64,000 nt of DNA from Rhodospirillaceae bacterium (GCA_016845145.1 JAERTE010000098.1:72889-136888), one strand, 5' to 3'; shown: positions 37,737 to 48,253, numbered from the stretch's first letter. A program made the numbers and translations. Notes: a model not told the origin generated them from the sequence alone.

Positions 37737-40700
37737 ATGACCGCGCAGCAGGTATCATCGAGTTGGCAAGTTTGGATCGACCGTGGCGGCACGTTTACGG
37801 ACCTTGTCGCCAAGCGCCCGGATGGGCAGTTGGTGACGCATAAATTGCTGTCGGAAAATCCCGAGCGCTACAAGGACGCCGCTGTGCAAGGTATCCGCGA
37901 TTTGTTGGGGCTGGCTTCCGACGCAGCAATACCGCCGGGTCAGGTCGAAGTCGTGAAGATGGGCACCACGGTCGCCACCAACGCGCTGTTGGAGCGCAAG
38001 GGTGAGCGCACGCTGTTCGTCACCACGCAGGGCTTTGCAGACGTGTTGCGCATCGGCTACCAGAACCGCCCGCGCCTGTTCGACCGCCACATCAAGCTGC
38101 CGGAAATGCTCTACGAGCAAACGCTCGAAGTGGAAGAGCGCATCGGCCCGCGCGGCGAAATGCTGGCCGCATTGGATGAAGACGCGGCACGTGAGGGTTT
38201 GCAGCGCGCCTATGACGACGGCATTCGCGGCTGCGCCATCGTGTTCATGCACGGCTACCGTCATCCGGGACACGAAAAACGCGTCGCGGCGATTGCGCGC
38301 GCCATCGGGTTCACACAAGTTTCCACCTCGCATGAAACCAGTCCGTTGATGAAGATCGTGTCGCGCGGCGACACCACGGTCGTGGACGCCTACTTGTCAC
38401 CCATCCTGCGCCGTTACGTCGATCAGGTGGCCGGCGAATTGAATGGCGGCGACAGGTCCGACACACGGTTGATGTTCATGCAATCCAATGGGGGCCTGAC
38501 CGACGCGCGGCTGTTCCAGGGCAAGGACGCCATTTTATCCGGTCCCGCCGGCGGTGTTGTCGGCATGGTGCAAACCGCGGCAGCCGCCGGCTTTGAAAAA
38601 GTTATCGGCTTCGACATGGGCGGCACGTCGACCGACGTATCGCATTTCGACGGTGAGTATGAGCGCGCATTTGAGACATTGGTTGCCGGTGTGCGCATGC
38701 GCGCGCCGATGATGCATATCCACACCGTCGCCGCCGGCGGCGGATCGATCCTGCATTTCGACGGCAGCCGCTACCGCGTTGGCCCCGACAGCGCCGGCGC
38801 CAACCCGGGCCCGGCGTGCTATCGGCGCGGCGGTCCGTTGGCCGTCACCGATTGCAACGTCATGCTGGGAAAAATTCAGCCCAAGCATTTCCCCAAAGTC
38901 TTCGGCCCCGAGGCCGACGAAACACTGGACGCCGACGTCGTGCGCGCCAAATTCGAAGCCATGGCCGAAGACATCGCCACTTCCACCGGCCAAGCCGCTC
39001 CGACGCCGGAATCCGTGGCCGACGGCTTTTTGCGCATCGCTGTGGAAAACATGGCCAACGCCATCAAGCAAATTTCCGTACAGCGCGGCTATGACGTCAC
39101 CGAATATGCGCTGAATTGCTTCGGCGGTGCCGGTGGCCAGCACGCTTGTGCGGTCGCTGATGCGTTGGGGATGGAAACCATTTTGCTGCATCCGTTCGCC
39201 GGCGTACTGTCGGCCTATGGCATGGGCCTGGCCGATGTGCGCGCACTGCGCGAGCGCCAGATCGAAGGCGCCTTCAGCGACATAACGCTTGGACAGGCAC
39301 GTCAGGCGTTGGACGAGTTGGAAACCGAAGCTCGGCGCGAGGTGGCTGACCAGGATATCGCCTCGGACCGCATCCATACCGTGCGCAAGGCGCATGTACG
39401 TTATGCCGGAACGGACGCAGCGCTGCTGGTGGATTTCACCGATCTCGCTGACATGCACGAAGCCTTCGAAGCCCAGCATCAGCAACGCTTCGGCTTTATT
39501 GCGCCGGATCGCGAGCTGTTGATCGGCGCGGTCTCGGTTGAGGCTGTCGGCGTGACGGAAGAGGCGGAGAAAGCCGCCCATAACACCCCCGATTCGACCA
39601 TTGCGCCGGAGCCTATCGACGTGGCGGCCATGTTCGCGGAAAGCAATTGGCACGACACGCCGTTGTTCGACCGTGACGCCATGCAACCTGGCCAAAAGAT
39701 CCCTGGCCCCGCCATCATCATTGAAGCGACCGGCACCAATGTCATTGAGCCGGGCTGGCAGGCGGAAATGCGTGCCGGTGGCCTGATGGTGTTGCGGCGT
39801 GTCGTCGCCCGACCGAAGCTTGAAGCCATCGGCACCAAGGCCGACCCGGTGATGTTGGAAGTGTTCAACAATCTGTTCATGTCCATCGCGGAACAGATGG
39901 GCGCGACGCTGGCCAACACGGCCTACTCCGTCAACATCAAGGAACGCCTCGATTTTTCCTGCGCTATTTTCGACCCCGTCGGCAATCTGGTCGCCAACGC
40001 GCCGCATATGCCGGTGCACCTAGGCTCCATGGGCGAAAGCATCAAGACCGTGATCCGCGAAAATGCGGGCCGCATCAAGCCAGGCGACGTCTATGCACTC
40101 AATGCGCCCTATAACGGCGGCACGCACCTGCCGGACGTCACCGTCATCACACCCATCTTCGACGATGCCGCGGAAAAGGTGCTGTTCTATGTGGGTTCGC
40201 GCGGTCACCACGCCGATATCGGCGGCACGACACCGGGCTCGTCCCCGCCCGACAGCCGTACGATCGAAGAAGAGGGTGTCGTCATCGATAACTTCCTGAT
40301 GGTCGAAAACGGCCAATTGCGCGAGGCGGAAACCCGCGCACTGTTGGCATCCGGGGCCTACCCATGCCGCAACGTCGATCAGAACATGGCCGACCTGGCC
40401 GCCCAAGTGGCGGCCAACACCACCGGCGTCAAGGAACTGCGCAAGATGATCGACCACTTCGGCCTCGATGTGGTGTGGGCCTACATGGGTCATGTGCAGG
40501 ACAATGCAGAGGAATCCGTACGGCGGGTCCTGGACGTTCTCAAAGACTGTCAGTTCACCTACCCCATGGACGGCGGGCGCAAAATCCAAGTGAAGATCAG
40601 CGTCGACAATGAGGCACGCCGCGCCACGGTGGATTTCACCGGCACGTCACCTCAAGACCCCGGCAACTTCAACGCCCCAACAGCGGTCTCCAAGGCGGCC

Positions 40701-41372
40701 GTGCTGTATGTGTTCCGCACCCTGGTGGACGATGAGATTCCGTTGAATGAGGGTTGCCTCAAGCCAATCGATATCATCGGCCAGGAAGGCACCATTCTGG
40801 AGCCCGTCTATCCCGCCGCGGTCATCGCCGGCAACACCGAGGTTTCGCAATGCGTCACCGACAGCTTGTACGGCGCGCTGGGCGTGTTGGCCTCAGCTCA
40901 GGGCACCACCAACAACTTCCTGTTTGGCAACGATGAGCATCAATACTACGAGACCATCTGCGGCGGCTCCGGTGCCGGGCCCGGTTTCGACGGCACCGAC
41001 GCCGTGCACACCCACATGACCAACACACGCCTCACCGACCCCGAGGTCTTGGAATGGCGCTTCCCGGTAATGCTGGAAAGCTTCGCCGTGCGCCACGGCT
41101 CCGGCGGGGCTGGCAAGAACAAGGGCGGCAATGGCGCTGTGCGGCGCATCCGTTTCCTGGAAACCATGACCGCGACGCTGCTCACCAGCCACCGCGAAAC
41201 CGATCCCTACGGATTGGAGGGCGGCGGGCCGGGTGCGCGCGGGCGCAATGCGGTCGAGCGTGCAAATGGCAGCGTCGATGAATTGAAGGGCGCCGACGGC
41301 ACCGAGATGATGCCCGGTGACGTGATGATTATCGAGACGCCGGGCGGCGGCGGCTTCGGCAGTCCCGCCTAA
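37737..41372 (+). CDS. 5-oxoprolinase, fused HyuA/HyuB type
   Basis: A 1211-residue ATP-dependent 5-oxoprolinase-type enzyme, the single-chain form of the hydantoinase A and B families. Its likely reaction is 5-oxo-L-proline + ATP + water to L-glutamate. Residues 1-690 are the HyuA half: [17 protein letters not shown] near 12-28, [14 protein letters not shown], and the [12 protein letters not shown] nucleotide loop. Residues from about 700 on are the HyuB half: [40 protein letters not shown] and a Gly-rich C-terminus. Fusion and length match the eukaryotic-type enzyme (about 1,290). Related N-methylhydantoinases and acetone carboxylases share the fold, so the substrate rests partly on the nearby DUF1445 gene. 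Confidence 0.87.
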   Translation: MTAQQVSSSWQVWIDRGGTFTDLVAKRPDGQLVTHKLLSENPERYKDAAVQGIRDLLGLASDAAIPPGQVEVVKMGTTVATNALLERKGERTLFVTTQGFADVLRIGYQNRPRLFDRHIKLPEMLYEQTLEVEERIGPRGEMLAALDEDAAREGLQRAYDDGIRGCAIVFMHGYRHPGHEKRVAAIARAIGFTQVSTSHETSPLMKIVSRGDTTVVDAYLSPILRRYVDQVAGELNGGDRSDTRLMFMQSNGGLTDARLFQGKDAILSGPAGGVVGMVQTAAAAGFEKVIGFDMGGTSTDVSHFDGEYERAFETLVAGVRMRAPMMHIHTVAAGGGSILHFDGSRYRVGPDSAGANPGPACYRRGGPLAVTDCNVMLGKIQPKHFPKVFGPEADETLDADVVRAKFEAMAEDIATSTGQAAPTPESVADGFLRIAVENMANAIKQISVQRGYDVTEYALNCFGGAGGQHACAVADALGMETILLHPFAGVLSAYGMGLADVRALRERQIEGAFSDITLGQARQALDELETEARREVADQDIASDRIHTVRKAHVRYAGTDAALLVDFTDLADMHEAFEAQHQQRFGFIAPDRELLIGAVSVEAVGVTEEAEKAAHNTPDSTIAPEPIDVAAMFAESNWHDTPLFDRDAMQPGQKIPGPAIIIEATGTNVIEPGWQAEMRAGGLMVLRRVVARPKLEAIGTKADPVMLEVFNNLFMSIAEQMGATLANTAYSVNIKERLDFSCAIFDPVGNLVANAPHMPVHLGSMGESIKTVIRENAGRIKPGDVYALNAPYNGGTHLPDVTVITPIFDDAAEKVLFYVGSRGHHADIGGTTPGSSPPDSRTIEEEGVVIDNFLMVENGQLREAETRALLASGAYPCRNVDQNMADLAAQVAANTTGVKELRKMIDHFGLDVVWAYMGHVQDNAEESVRRVLDVLKDCQFTYPMDGGRKIQVKISVDNEARRATVDFTGTSPQDPGNFNAPTAVSKAAVLYVFRTLVDDEIPLNEGCLKPIDIIGQEGTILEPVYPAAVIAGNTEVSQCVTDSLYGALGVLASAQGTTNNFLFGNDEHQYYETICGGSGAGPGFDGTDAVHTHMTNTRLTDPEVLEWRFPVMLESFAVRHGSGGAGKNKGGNGAVRRIRFLETMTATLLTSHRETDPYGLEGGGPGARGRNAVERANGSVDELKGADGTEMMPGDVMIIETPGGGGFGSPA

Positions 41373-42235
41373 CCGAGAGGCTGCAGTACGAAGTCGAAAT
41401 CGACCATGCGGAAGGGTGCCGCTACGTGTGAGAACCGCGCCTGCTCGTCGGGTGAAGGCTTGCGGTTAAACGGGATCGCCAACGTCGAACGGACGCCAAA
41501 CGTCGCGTCTTCCTCGATATATTTATCGAGCGTGTTGAACACTTCGGTCACCAGGTCTTCATAGCCTTCTGCGTGCACCCGCACATGCAGGTGCGCCGGG
41601 CGCCAGCAGTGTCGACCGGTCGCGCGCATATAGTCGCCGCCGGGGCCATCGTCGGGCACCTCGTAGGCGATGGGCCGGATGGTCGATAGGCTGTAGCTGC
41701 CGTCGTCAGCCGACATCATGCGGCAACGCAGGTTGTTGTCGTCCTGGCTGGGATCGACGTTCGAATACAAGCCATTGGCGGCGTTCTGCCAAAATTCCAG
41801 CAAAGCGCCGGGAATCGCCTCGCCCGTGGTCGAACGCACCTGGCCCAGAGCAATCACCCGGTCCCCATCGTTGTCCTTGATAAGATCGCCGCCGGGCTCA
41901 AGCATGGGGGCATTGGGCACATAAAACGGCCCCAGCACACTACGCTCGGAAGCCTCAGGCGCGTTGGCTGAACCGAGCAAGTCGATCAGCGACGTCAGGC
42001 CGGTCAAATCGGACAACAAAATAAACTCATTGCGCTGCGCATCGCTGATGTCGCCGGTGGCCATCAGGAAATTCATCAAGCCTTCCCATTCCGCGTGGGT
42101 GATCTTGGCCTCAATCGCCGCCTCGTGCATCTTGCGGATGACGATGGTGAGAACGTCCTTCAGCCGCTGGTCTTGCGTGCCGGCGATGGAATTGATGACC
42201 GCATCGGTCATGTTGTCGAGGGTGAGGTCTTTCAT
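41369..42235 (-). CDS. Intradiol ring-cleavage dioxygenase
   Basis: A non-haem Fe(III) dioxygenase of 288 residues that cleaves catechol-type rings between the hydroxyls. The four iron ligands are visible: Tyr157 (NGLYS), Tyr191 (RPIAYEVP), His215 and His217 (WRPAHLHV). The N-terminal helical dimerisation domain (about 1-95) is that of catechol/hydroxyquinol 1,2-dioxygenases rather than protocatechuate dioxygenase. I cannot tell catechol from hydroxyquinol. The stop overlaps that of the 5-oxoprolinase gene (convergent), and a TRAP transporter lies 25 bases upstream in the same orientation, presumably bringing in an aromatic or organic acid. Confidence 0.9.
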   Translation of the reverse strand: MKDLTLDNMTDAVINSIAGTQDQRLKDVLTIVIRKMHEAAIEAKITHAEWEGLMNFLMATGDISDAQRNEFILLSDLTGLTSLIDLLGSANAPEASERSVLGPFYVPNAPMLEPGGDLIKDNDGDRVIALGQVRSTTGEAIPGALLEFWQNAANGLYSNVDPSQDDNNLRCRMMSADDGSYSLSTIRPIAYEVPDDGPGGDYMRATGRHCWRPAHLHVRVHAEGYEDLVTEVFNTLDKYIEEDATFGVRSTLAIPFNRKPSPDEQARFSHVAAPFRMVDFDFVLQPLG

Positions 42236-42260
42236 GGGTGTTTTCCTTCGTTGAAAAAGG

Positions 42261-43580
42261 TCACAACAAAATCAGGCTAAGGGACGGATAAGCGATCAAC
42301 AAAATCAGCACCAACAGCATGGTGACGGCAAAGGGGAATGATCCGACGAAAATGTCATAGAGCGTGATCAACGAATCATTGATGGTACTCTTGATCGCGA
42401 AACACGATAGCCCGAGCGGCGGCGTCAGCAGCCCGATCTCCGCACCGACCACAGTGACAATACCGAACCAAACCAAATGACCGCCGAAAGCTTCGACGGC
42501 CGGCAAGAACAACGGCACCACGATAAGAATGATCGACGCCGTGTCCAAGATGGTACCAAGCGCAATCAGCATCACGACATAGAGCACCATGATCATGGTG
42601 AAGCTCATGTCCAGGCTCTGCAGCCATTCTCCGAACGTGGTGGGCAGCGCCGCCACGCCGAGCATGCGGCTGTACATCGACGCCGAGATGATCAGGAACA
42701 AAATGACCGCTGCGATTTGCCCGGTATCCACCAGCACTTGCCAGATCGCACCGGGACTGGCCTTGCGTTTCAAGGCCGCGATAATCAAGGCCACCAAGGA
42801 GCCCGCCGCACCGGCCTCGACCGGTGTCACTACGCCGCCGTAGATGCCGCCCAGCACGACCAATATCAGAACCCCGATGGGCGCCAACTTGGCGATAACG
42901 GTTCCCAGGCTCATGGTATCTTCGCCGTCGCCATCAATGGCAACATTCTCGTGACGCATGACAAACGACGGATACCAGTAGGCAAAGGCCAAAATCATCA
43001 GACCATAGGCAATGGCCAACAAAACACCCGGCACGATGCCGGCGATGAACATATGCCCCACCGATTGCTCGGCGACGATGGCATAGATGATCAACATCGC
43101 CGACGGCGGGATCAGCATCCCCAGCACCGACGAACCGGCAACAACGCCGACCGAGAACTTCCGCGTATAGCCAAACCGCAGCATTTCCGGCACCGATATG
43201 CGCGTGAACACCGTGGCCGACGCGATCGACGATCCGGTAATCGAGGCGAACACGGCATTTGCCGCCACGGTGGCGATGCCCAACCCACCACGTACGCGGC
43301 GGAAAATATGGTTGGCCACATCATAGACGTCGCGGCCCAAACCCGCTTGGCCGACCAGCAAGCCCATCAGCGCAAACAGCGGGATGGTTGCAAACACTTG
43401 CTCGGACACCGTGTCGCCGATGGCCAGCGACAACAGGCTGATCGGCATATCCACGTCGCCACGTAAAATCCACACACCGACAAACGACACCAGCCCAAGC
43501 GCCACGGGCACGTATAGCCCGGCATAGATCAGGACAACGATGGTGATTATGGATGCGATGCCAACTTCAATGCCGGTCAT
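42261..43580 (-). CDS. TRAP transporter large permease (DctM), second system
   Basis: A 439-residue DctM-type permease with about 12 hydrophobic segments. Signatures are TIPLFALMGLLVGQAGLG, ASITGSSIASATVFT, LGMLIPPSAMLIIYAIVAEQ, and ITPPLG-like LLTPPLGLSCFAIKS. It differs clearly in sequence from the first DctM in this window. It is the last transport gene before the intradiol dioxygenase. Confidence 0.92.
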   Translation of the reverse strand: MTGIEVGIASIITIVVLIYAGLYVPVALGLVSFVGVWILRGDVDMPISLLSLAIGDTVSEQVFATIPLFALMGLLVGQAGLGRDVYDVANHIFRRVRGGLGIATVAANAVFASITGSSIASATVFTRISVPEMLRFGYTRKFSVGVVAGSSVLGMLIPPSAMLIIYAIVAEQSVGHMFIAGIVPGVLLAIAYGLMILAFAYWYPSFVMRHENVAIDGDGEDTMSLGTVIAKLAPIGVLILVVLGGIYGGVVTPVEAGAAGSLVALIIAALKRKASPGAIWQVLVDTGQIAAVILFLIISASMYSRMLGVAALPTTFGEWLQSLDMSFTMIMVLYVVMLIALGTILDTASIILIVVPLFLPAVEAFGGHLVWFGIVTVVGAEIGLLTPPLGLSCFAIKSTINDSLITLYDIFVGSFPFAVTMLLVLILLIAYPSLSLILL

Positions 43581-43635
43581 ACTTGATTCCCTTGGGCTTG
43601 ATTTCTTCGGGCCGGGGTCGCCGGTCCCACCTCAA

Positions 43636-44211
43636 TTAGGTGCCGTCATCTGTTTCAGGCCCTGCATAGGTACCGTTCAGATAGCGCATGCCAAATATCG
43701 CAAACTGCAATGCCGTCACCACGCATCCAATGACAATAATCAGATTAACCGGCCATACGGGTGCGGTGAAAATGCCTTCGGTACCGACGTAAAAGTCTTC
43801 GCGATACGACTCCACCAGTATGGGGATACTGCCCCACAATATGATCGCCATGAAAGCGACCCCCAAGCCATCGAACAACACCCCGAAGGCGCGTCCGATT
43901 TTCGGCTTGTTACGCAGCATGATTTGGAAAAACCCATCGGATCGAGTCAACCTGCCTGCCCGCGTTGCGTCACCCAATTGCAAAAACACAATGGCGACCA
44001 GCGTCAGTTCGATCATTTCCACGACACCGTCCATGGGAGCTGCGAACCAGGTCCGCCCACCGGCATCGATATTGATCAACACCATCAGCACAAAAACCCA
44101 CAGCGACCCGATCGCATTCATGCCGCCCAACACCCGGCCCAACAGAAAATCCAGGGCGCCGCCATCCGGCGACGCCCCGTCAGTTCTTTTTGTCGATGGC
44201 AGTATAGCCAC
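43636..44211 (-). CDS. TRAP transporter small permease (DctQ), second system
   Basis: A 191-residue small TRAP subunit with four hydrophobic segments (about 28-48, 65-85, 108-132, 148-172). The early motif VFVLMVLINIDAGGRTWF matches the DctQ family. It lies 55 bases before the large permease gene and 25 bases after the binding protein gene. Confidence 0.86.
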   Translation of the reverse strand: MAILPSTKRTDGASPDGGALDFLLGRVLGGMNAIGSLWVFVLMVLINIDAGGRTWFAAPMDGVVEMIELTLVAIVFLQLGDATRAGRLTRSDGFFQIMLRNKPKIGRAFGVLFDGLGVAFMAIILWGSIPILVESYREDFYVGTEGIFTAPVWPVNLIIVIGCVVTALQFAIFGMRYLNGTYAGPETDDGT

Positions 44212-44236
44212 TGTTATAAGGACCTAACGCCAGCCA

Positions 44237-45334
44237 TTAGCCGCCGACCTCTTGATCCCAATTGCGCAGGATCGGCTGTTTGGCCGCCCGCATTTCGTTC
44301 ATGTACGCTTTCAAGATCGCGTTGCCGGGAATGCCTTTCTTCTCCAGGCCAGCAGCCCAGGACTTGGCGATATTGGGCATGGTCTGTGCCCACTTATCAC
44401 GCTCGGTACCGGACATCTGAACGATTTTTCCACCGGCCGCCGTGTATTTGGCGTAGCTCGCCTTGGCGATACCCAGTGCGGTTTTTCCCATATGGTCACG
44501 ATAGGCCGGTGCCGCACCCGAGATGGCTTTCTTGACCTCGTCGGGAAGCTTGGCCCAGCTTTTGGCGTTCATGGTGATGGCCTTGGAATTAACCGTGCCG
44601 ATGTCACCTTTCAGCATGTGCGGTGCCACCTCAACCATTTTGAAGGTGTTCGCGGCTTCCGCCCAGATCATCGCGCCGTCAACCACGCCGGTCTTCAGTT
44701 TGTTGTAGTAGGTGACCAAGCTGCCGCCCACACCGGCTGCGCCAAAGCCTTTCAAATAGCCCAGGTTCATGCCGGCACCGGCAATCTTCATACCCTTGAA
44801 ATCGGGCAGCGCCGCCATCGGTTTTTTGGAGACGATCTGGTAGCTGTCGAGCACCGCCAGATTGGTCAGATAAACCTGATTGTACTTGGCCCAGGCTGCT
44901 TTGTATTCGGGATAGCTCTCGACAAGTTTGTCGACGGTACGCGCCACCAGGGTCGGGTCGGTGGTAACGAACGGAGTCGCATAGGCAATCATTTGTAGCG
45001 GCACTTTGTCGGCATGGAACACCGTCGTGACAACGCCGATATCGCCAAGGCCGTTCTGCAAGGCTTTCAGTACGCCTTTCTTCTTGGCGATCTGGCCGCC
45101 CCAGGCTTGGTTCCATTTGATCTTGTAGTTGCCGGTCTTGGCCAGGCGTCGGTCGATCTCAGGCATGAAGAAGTTGATGAACTCCTTCACCCACAGTGAT
45201 TTCGGCGGATAGCCGTCAATGGCCGTCAGGTTGATGGTCTCGGCCGCGGTTGCCGGCAGCGCTAAAGCTGTGGCAGTTGCTAAAGCCATGCCGCTTATGG
45301 CAAGGCGTCGTTTCGGATTTTGTATCTTGATCAT
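44237..45334 (-). CDS. TRAP transporter solute-binding protein (DctP), second system
   Basis: A periplasmic TRAP binding protein, about 365 residues, with a signal peptide (cleavage near LPATAAE, about residue 32). The DctP fold is indicated by YKIKWNQAWGGQIAKKKGVLKALQNGLGDIGVV, GMKIAGAGMNLGYLKGFGA and GVVDGAMIWAEAANTFKMVEV. The frame opens 14 codons earlier, but ATG 45334 has AGGGGGC at seven bases. With the downstream dioxygenase the ligand may be an aromatic acid or a ring-fission product; this is context only. Confidence 0.9.
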   Translation of the reverse strand: MIKIQNPKRRLAISGMALATATALALPATAAETINLTAIDGYPPKSLWVKEFINFFMPEIDRRLAKTGNYKIKWNQAWGGQIAKKKGVLKALQNGLGDIGVVTTVFHADKVPLQMIAYATPFVTTDPTLVARTVDKLVESYPEYKAAWAKYNQVYLTNLAVLDSYQIVSKKPMAALPDFKGMKIAGAGMNLGYLKGFGAAGVGGSLVTYYNKLKTGVVDGAMIWAEAANTFKMVEVAPHMLKGDIGTVNSKAITMNAKSWAKLPDEVKKAISGAAPAYRDHMGKTALGIAKASYAKYTAAGGKIVQMSGTERDKWAQTMPNIAKSWAAGLEKKGIPGNAILKAYMNEMRAAKQPILRNWDQEVGG

Positions 45335-45467
45335 CGTTTCAGCCCCCTGCTCGGGTGATTTGGTTTGTACCAACACTTCAAAAAAAATGATGGCTGCGAA
45401 TGGATTTTGCTTTTATAAAAAATATCAATATTTTGGCTTTCGTCAATTAATTTTCGATTTTTTTGAA

Positions 45468-45481
45468 AAATTTCGAAATTT
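45468..45481. promoter_or_regulatory. 14-base perfect palindrome in the TRAP/GntR divergent region
   Basis: AAATTTCGAAATTT lies in the very AT-rich 200-base region between the second TRAP operon and the divergent GntR gene. It is a good operator candidate for the GntR protein. TTTTCGAT just upstream (about 45451-45458) resembles half of it. Confidence 0.5.
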
Positions 45482-45535
45482 GTGGAATGATACTGAGAAT
45501 GTTAATTTCGGAATATTCATAGGGGAAGCGATCAG

Positions 45536-46231
45536 GTGAGCATAAACCAGCGATCAGAGGCCAACGGCGCAACCCTCGCCAGCGATGTCTACAGCCGTTT
45601 GCGCGACGACATCCTGAGCGGTTTGTTGCCACCTGGCGAAAAGCTGCGGTCCGAATACCTGCGTGAACGCTACAGCGTCGGCAACAGCCCCATGCGTGAA
45701 GCCCTCAACCGTTTGTCCTCGGACGGGTTGGTGGTGCGCGAAGATCAAAAAGGCTTCCATGTCGCGAACGTCAGCCGTTCCGAATTGCAGGAGCTGGTTC
45801 GCACCCGGTGCTGGTTGGAAGAGATTGCGTTGCGCGAATCCATGGCCAATGGCGGCACCGCGTGGGAGGAAAATCTGGTTCTCGCCTTCCACCGGCTGTC
45901 TCGGGTGCCGCGCTCGTCGGATGAGCGCACCTACTCCGCCAATCCGGAATGGGAAGTCCGTCATCGCGATTTTCATCTGGCGCTGATCGGTGCGTCGGGC
46001 TCTCGCTGGCTGGAGGTATTCTGCCGGCAGCTGAACGACCAAGCCGACCGATACCGACAATTCGCCGTTGCCGCCAGCTATCCGAAGCGCCACGAGTTGG
46101 ATGAACACCGCTCAATCTTCGACGCCGCCATTGAGGGTGACGCCGACGCTGCGGTTAACCGGTTGCATGCGCACTATCAGCGCACATCTGAAATCATCTT
46201 GAATTCAGACTCGGAATTCCTGGCCGACTGA
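45536..46231 (+). CDS. GntR-family regulator (FCD type)
   Basis: A 231-residue GntR regulator. The N-terminal winged helix reads LRDDILSGLLPPGEKLRSEYLRERYSVGNSPMREALNRL; the C-terminal helical domain is FCD-like, with its metal/ligand residues in EVRHRDFHLALIGA and DEHRSIFDAAIEGD. FCD regulators typically respond to organic acids. The start is GTG preceded by AGGGGAAG. It is divergent from the second TRAP operon and probably controls it and the dioxygenase. Confidence 0.9.
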   Translation: MSINQRSEANGATLASDVYSRLRDDILSGLLPPGEKLRSEYLRERYSVGNSPMREALNRLSSDGLVVREDQKGFHVANVSRSELQELVRTRCWLEEIALRESMANGGTAWEENLVLAFHRLSRVPRSSDERTYSANPEWEVRHRDFHLALIGASGSRWLEVFCRQLNDQADRYRQFAVAASYPKRHELDEHRSIFDAAIEGDADAAVNRLHAHYQRTSEIILNSDSEFLAD

Positions 46232-46243
46232 AATCGCCCCCAG

Positions 46244-46708
46244 TCAGGGCCGATTTATGGTCCAAATATCGGTCACATTCGAGCCGGATTGACGCATGAC
46301 CATGGAAACCGGGCAGAACATCGGCAACTCGGTTTTGATCTTATCCATTGTCGCGTCATCGGCGTCCGTAGTGACTTCGATCAACACCTGAACATCCTCG
46401 AACGGCACATCAACTTGTTCTTGCAACGTCACGCCGCGGCGGTCAAAGGTCGAGACCACATCAACGCTGACGTTCGTAAATTCGACGCCATGCTTGTGCG
46501 CGATTTTCTGGGAAATGACGCTGGTGCAGCCGGCCAAAGCCGCCAGCATGGTTTCCGTCGGTGACGGGCCCAAGTTGGTGCCGCCGCGCTCTTTCGGCTC
46601 ATCGATGGTGAGTTCCGTATCGCGGGCCAGAATGTCGGTTCTGGAATGGTTCGGGCAGGTGCCCTCCACGCGGAGTTTCACCACGGTTTTGACTTTAGCT
46701 TCGGCCAT
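46244..46708 (-). CDS. OsmC family peroxiredoxin-like protein
   Basis: A 154-residue OsmC/Ohr-fold protein. The first conserved Cys lies in AALAGCTSVISQKIA and the second in LPMFCPVSMVM, the redox pair used by this family to reduce organic hydroperoxides. Conserved GPSPTETMLAALAG precedes the first Cys. The N-terminus (VEGTCPNHSRTDI) is that of the YhfA/OsmC-like branch. It is first stop after the GntR gene, converging with it, and follows the nitroreductase gene by 21 bases. Confidence 0.85.
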   Translation of the reverse strand: MAEAKVKTVVKLRVEGTCPNHSRTDILARDTELTIDEPKERGGTNLGPSPTETMLAALAGCTSVISQKIAHKHGVEFTNVSVDVVSTFDRRGVTLQEQVDVPFEDVQVLIEVTTDADDATMDKIKTELPMFCPVSMVMRQSGSNVTDIWTINRP

Positions 46709-46729
46709 TATAATTCCTTCCGGTAGGGC

Positions 46730-47386
46730 TTATAAAATTTCGCAAATCTCATCGAACGGCAATCGAGGTAAACGCTGGAACAGGGCTGTTTCATCACCAT
46801 AGCCAATACTGCACAAAAAATTGGACCGAATTGTCGTTCCAGCAAAAAATTCTTCATCGACCTTGGCGTTGTTGAAGCCGGACATCGGGCCCGTGTCCAA
46901 CCCCAAGGCGCGCGCCGCAACAATGAAAAACGCACCTTGGATGGAACTGTTGCGGAACGCGGCCTCGGCGGATTTTTCGGGGTCGGCAGCAAACTTGCCC
47001 TTGAATTCAGGCTTGTGCGGAAAGGTCCGATCAAGGTTTTCAAAAAACGCCGTATCAAAACCAATGATCGCGGTGACGGGCGCAGCCTCGATTTTCGGTA
47101 CATTCCCCGGTGCCATGGCCGGGGCGAGGCGCGCCTTGGCCTCGGCGCTTCTGACAAACACAATGCGCGCCGGTTGGCCATTGTTGGCGGTCGGCGCAAA
47201 CTGTACCAAGTCGAACAATTCTTGCAATTGAGCGTCCGATACGGGGCGGTCCTGCCAGCCGTTGTGGGAGCGCGCATTACGGATAATGAGATCCAGGGAA
47301 TTGTCGTCCAATCTTTGCAAGCGGCTTCGAACATCGCGGATATCAGCGTGCGCCTGTTGGACCGCTTGGGCCATCTCGTCGTTCAT
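46730..47386 (-). CDS. Nitroreductase family protein, malonic-semialdehyde-reductase-like
   Basis: A flavin-dependent oxidoreductase of 218 residues. The pattern RSHNGWQDRPVSDAQLQELFDLVQFAPTANNGQPARIVFV and GLDTGPMSGFNNAKVDEEFF is that of the RutE/HadB branch, whose members reduce malonic semialdehyde to 3-hydroxypropionate. The in vivo substrate here is not known. Start and stop of the flanking genes abut: the fumarylacetoacetate hydrolase-type gene ends one base before this ATG, so the two are co-transcribed. Confidence 0.82.
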   Translation of the reverse strand: MNDEMAQAVQQAHADIRDVRSRLQRLDDNSLDLIIRNARSHNGWQDRPVSDAQLQELFDLVQFAPTANNGQPARIVFVRSAEAKARLAPAMAPGNVPKIEAAPVTAIIGFDTAFFENLDRTFPHKPEFKGKFAADPEKSAEAAFRNSSIQGAFFIVAARALGLDTGPMSGFNNAKVDEEFFAGTTIRSNFLCSIGYGDETALFQRLPRLPFDEICEIL

Positions 47387-48253
47387 TTAAGCCTCGTCCT
47401 TCACGGGGTTGGAAAGAATACCAATACCCTCGATTTCAACCTCCACCGTATCGCCGTCTTTCATCCAGACCGGTGGCGTGCGCGCATAACCGACACCAGC
47501 GGGTGTGCCAGTGGCCAGCAAATCGCCCGGCTCCAAGGTCATGGCTTCGGTCAAAATCGCAATCGCCTTGGCGACCGGAAATACCATGTCGTCGGTGTTG
47601 GCATCCTGCATGGTCTCGCCGTTCAGGCGCGTCTGCAACTGCAACCCGTCGCAGCCGGGCGGTAATTCGTCGGCGGTGACGAATTCGGGACCCAAGGGGC
47701 CGGTTCCGTCGAAATTCTTGCCGACCGTCCACTGGGTGCCGCGGCGCTGATAGTCGCGCAGCGTGGCGTCGTTGAAGATCGTGTAACCGGCAACGGCGCT
47801 AAGTGCATTGGCTTCGCTCAGTCGATGCCCGGTCTTGCCGATCACCGCCGTCAACTCTCCCTCGAAATCCAGTTTGTCGGATACGGGGGGGCGGATAATC
47901 GGCTGTCCGGCGCCGATCAACGACAGGCGCGAGCGCATGAAAATATCGGGATACTCCAATACGTCGGCGCCGCCCTCTTTGGCGTGTGCGGCATAGTTGC
48001 GCCCAATGCAGAGTATTTTCGGCGGGTCGGAAATCACCGGCAACAGAGACAAACCATCGTAGGCCAGCCGCGCATCGCCGCCCGCCTTCCCCGCTGCCCG
48101 CCCAGCTTCGGCCATGGCGTCATCCCCGGCAGCCAACAGACCGCGAAGATCTTGCGGCAGGTTCGGCGCGGCAATGGACAAATCAACCACCTCGTCTGCA
48201 ATACGAACGCCCAACCGGCTGGCACCGTTGCTCTCGAAAGCCACAATACGCAT
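47387..48253 (-). CDS. Fumarylacetoacetate hydrolase family protein
   Basis: A 288-residue FAH-superfamily enzyme, which cleaves or decarboxylates beta-diketo acids from aromatic degradation. The N-terminal part is the short FAH-associated domain; the catalytic core starts near ILCIGRNYAAHAKEGG. Metal ligands are expected in DFEGELTAVIG and FNDATLRDYQRRGTQW, and the end contains LATGTPAGVGYARTPPVWMKDGDTVEVEIEGIG. Together with the dioxygenase and OsmC/nitroreductase genes it points to aromatic catabolism. Exact reaction is not deducible. Confidence 0.87.
   Translation of the reverse strand: MRIVAFESNGASRLGVRIADEVVDLSIAAPNLPQDLRGLLAAGDDAMAEAGRAAGKAGGDARLAYDGLSLLPVISDPPKILCIGRNYAAHAKEGGADVLEYPDIFMRSRLSLIGAGQPIIRPPVSDKLDFEGELTAVIGKTGHRLSEANALSAVAGYTIFNDATLRDYQRRGTQWTVGKNFDGTGPLGPEFVTADELPPGCDGLQLQTRLNGETMQDANTDDMVFPVAKAIAILTEAMTLEPGDLLATGTPAGVGYARTPPVWMKDGDTVEVEIEGIGILSNPVKDEA

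Noticed and set aside
38535..40019. 494-residue minus-strand frame inside the 5-oxoprolinase gene
   Set aside because: The sense frame codes a clear enzyme through this whole stretch; the antisense translation is His/Gly/Arg-rich with no recognisable motif.
42477..43466. 329-residue plus-strand frame over the second DctM gene
   Set aside because: Its composition (Gln/His/Arg-rich) is typical of antisense of a membrane protein gene.
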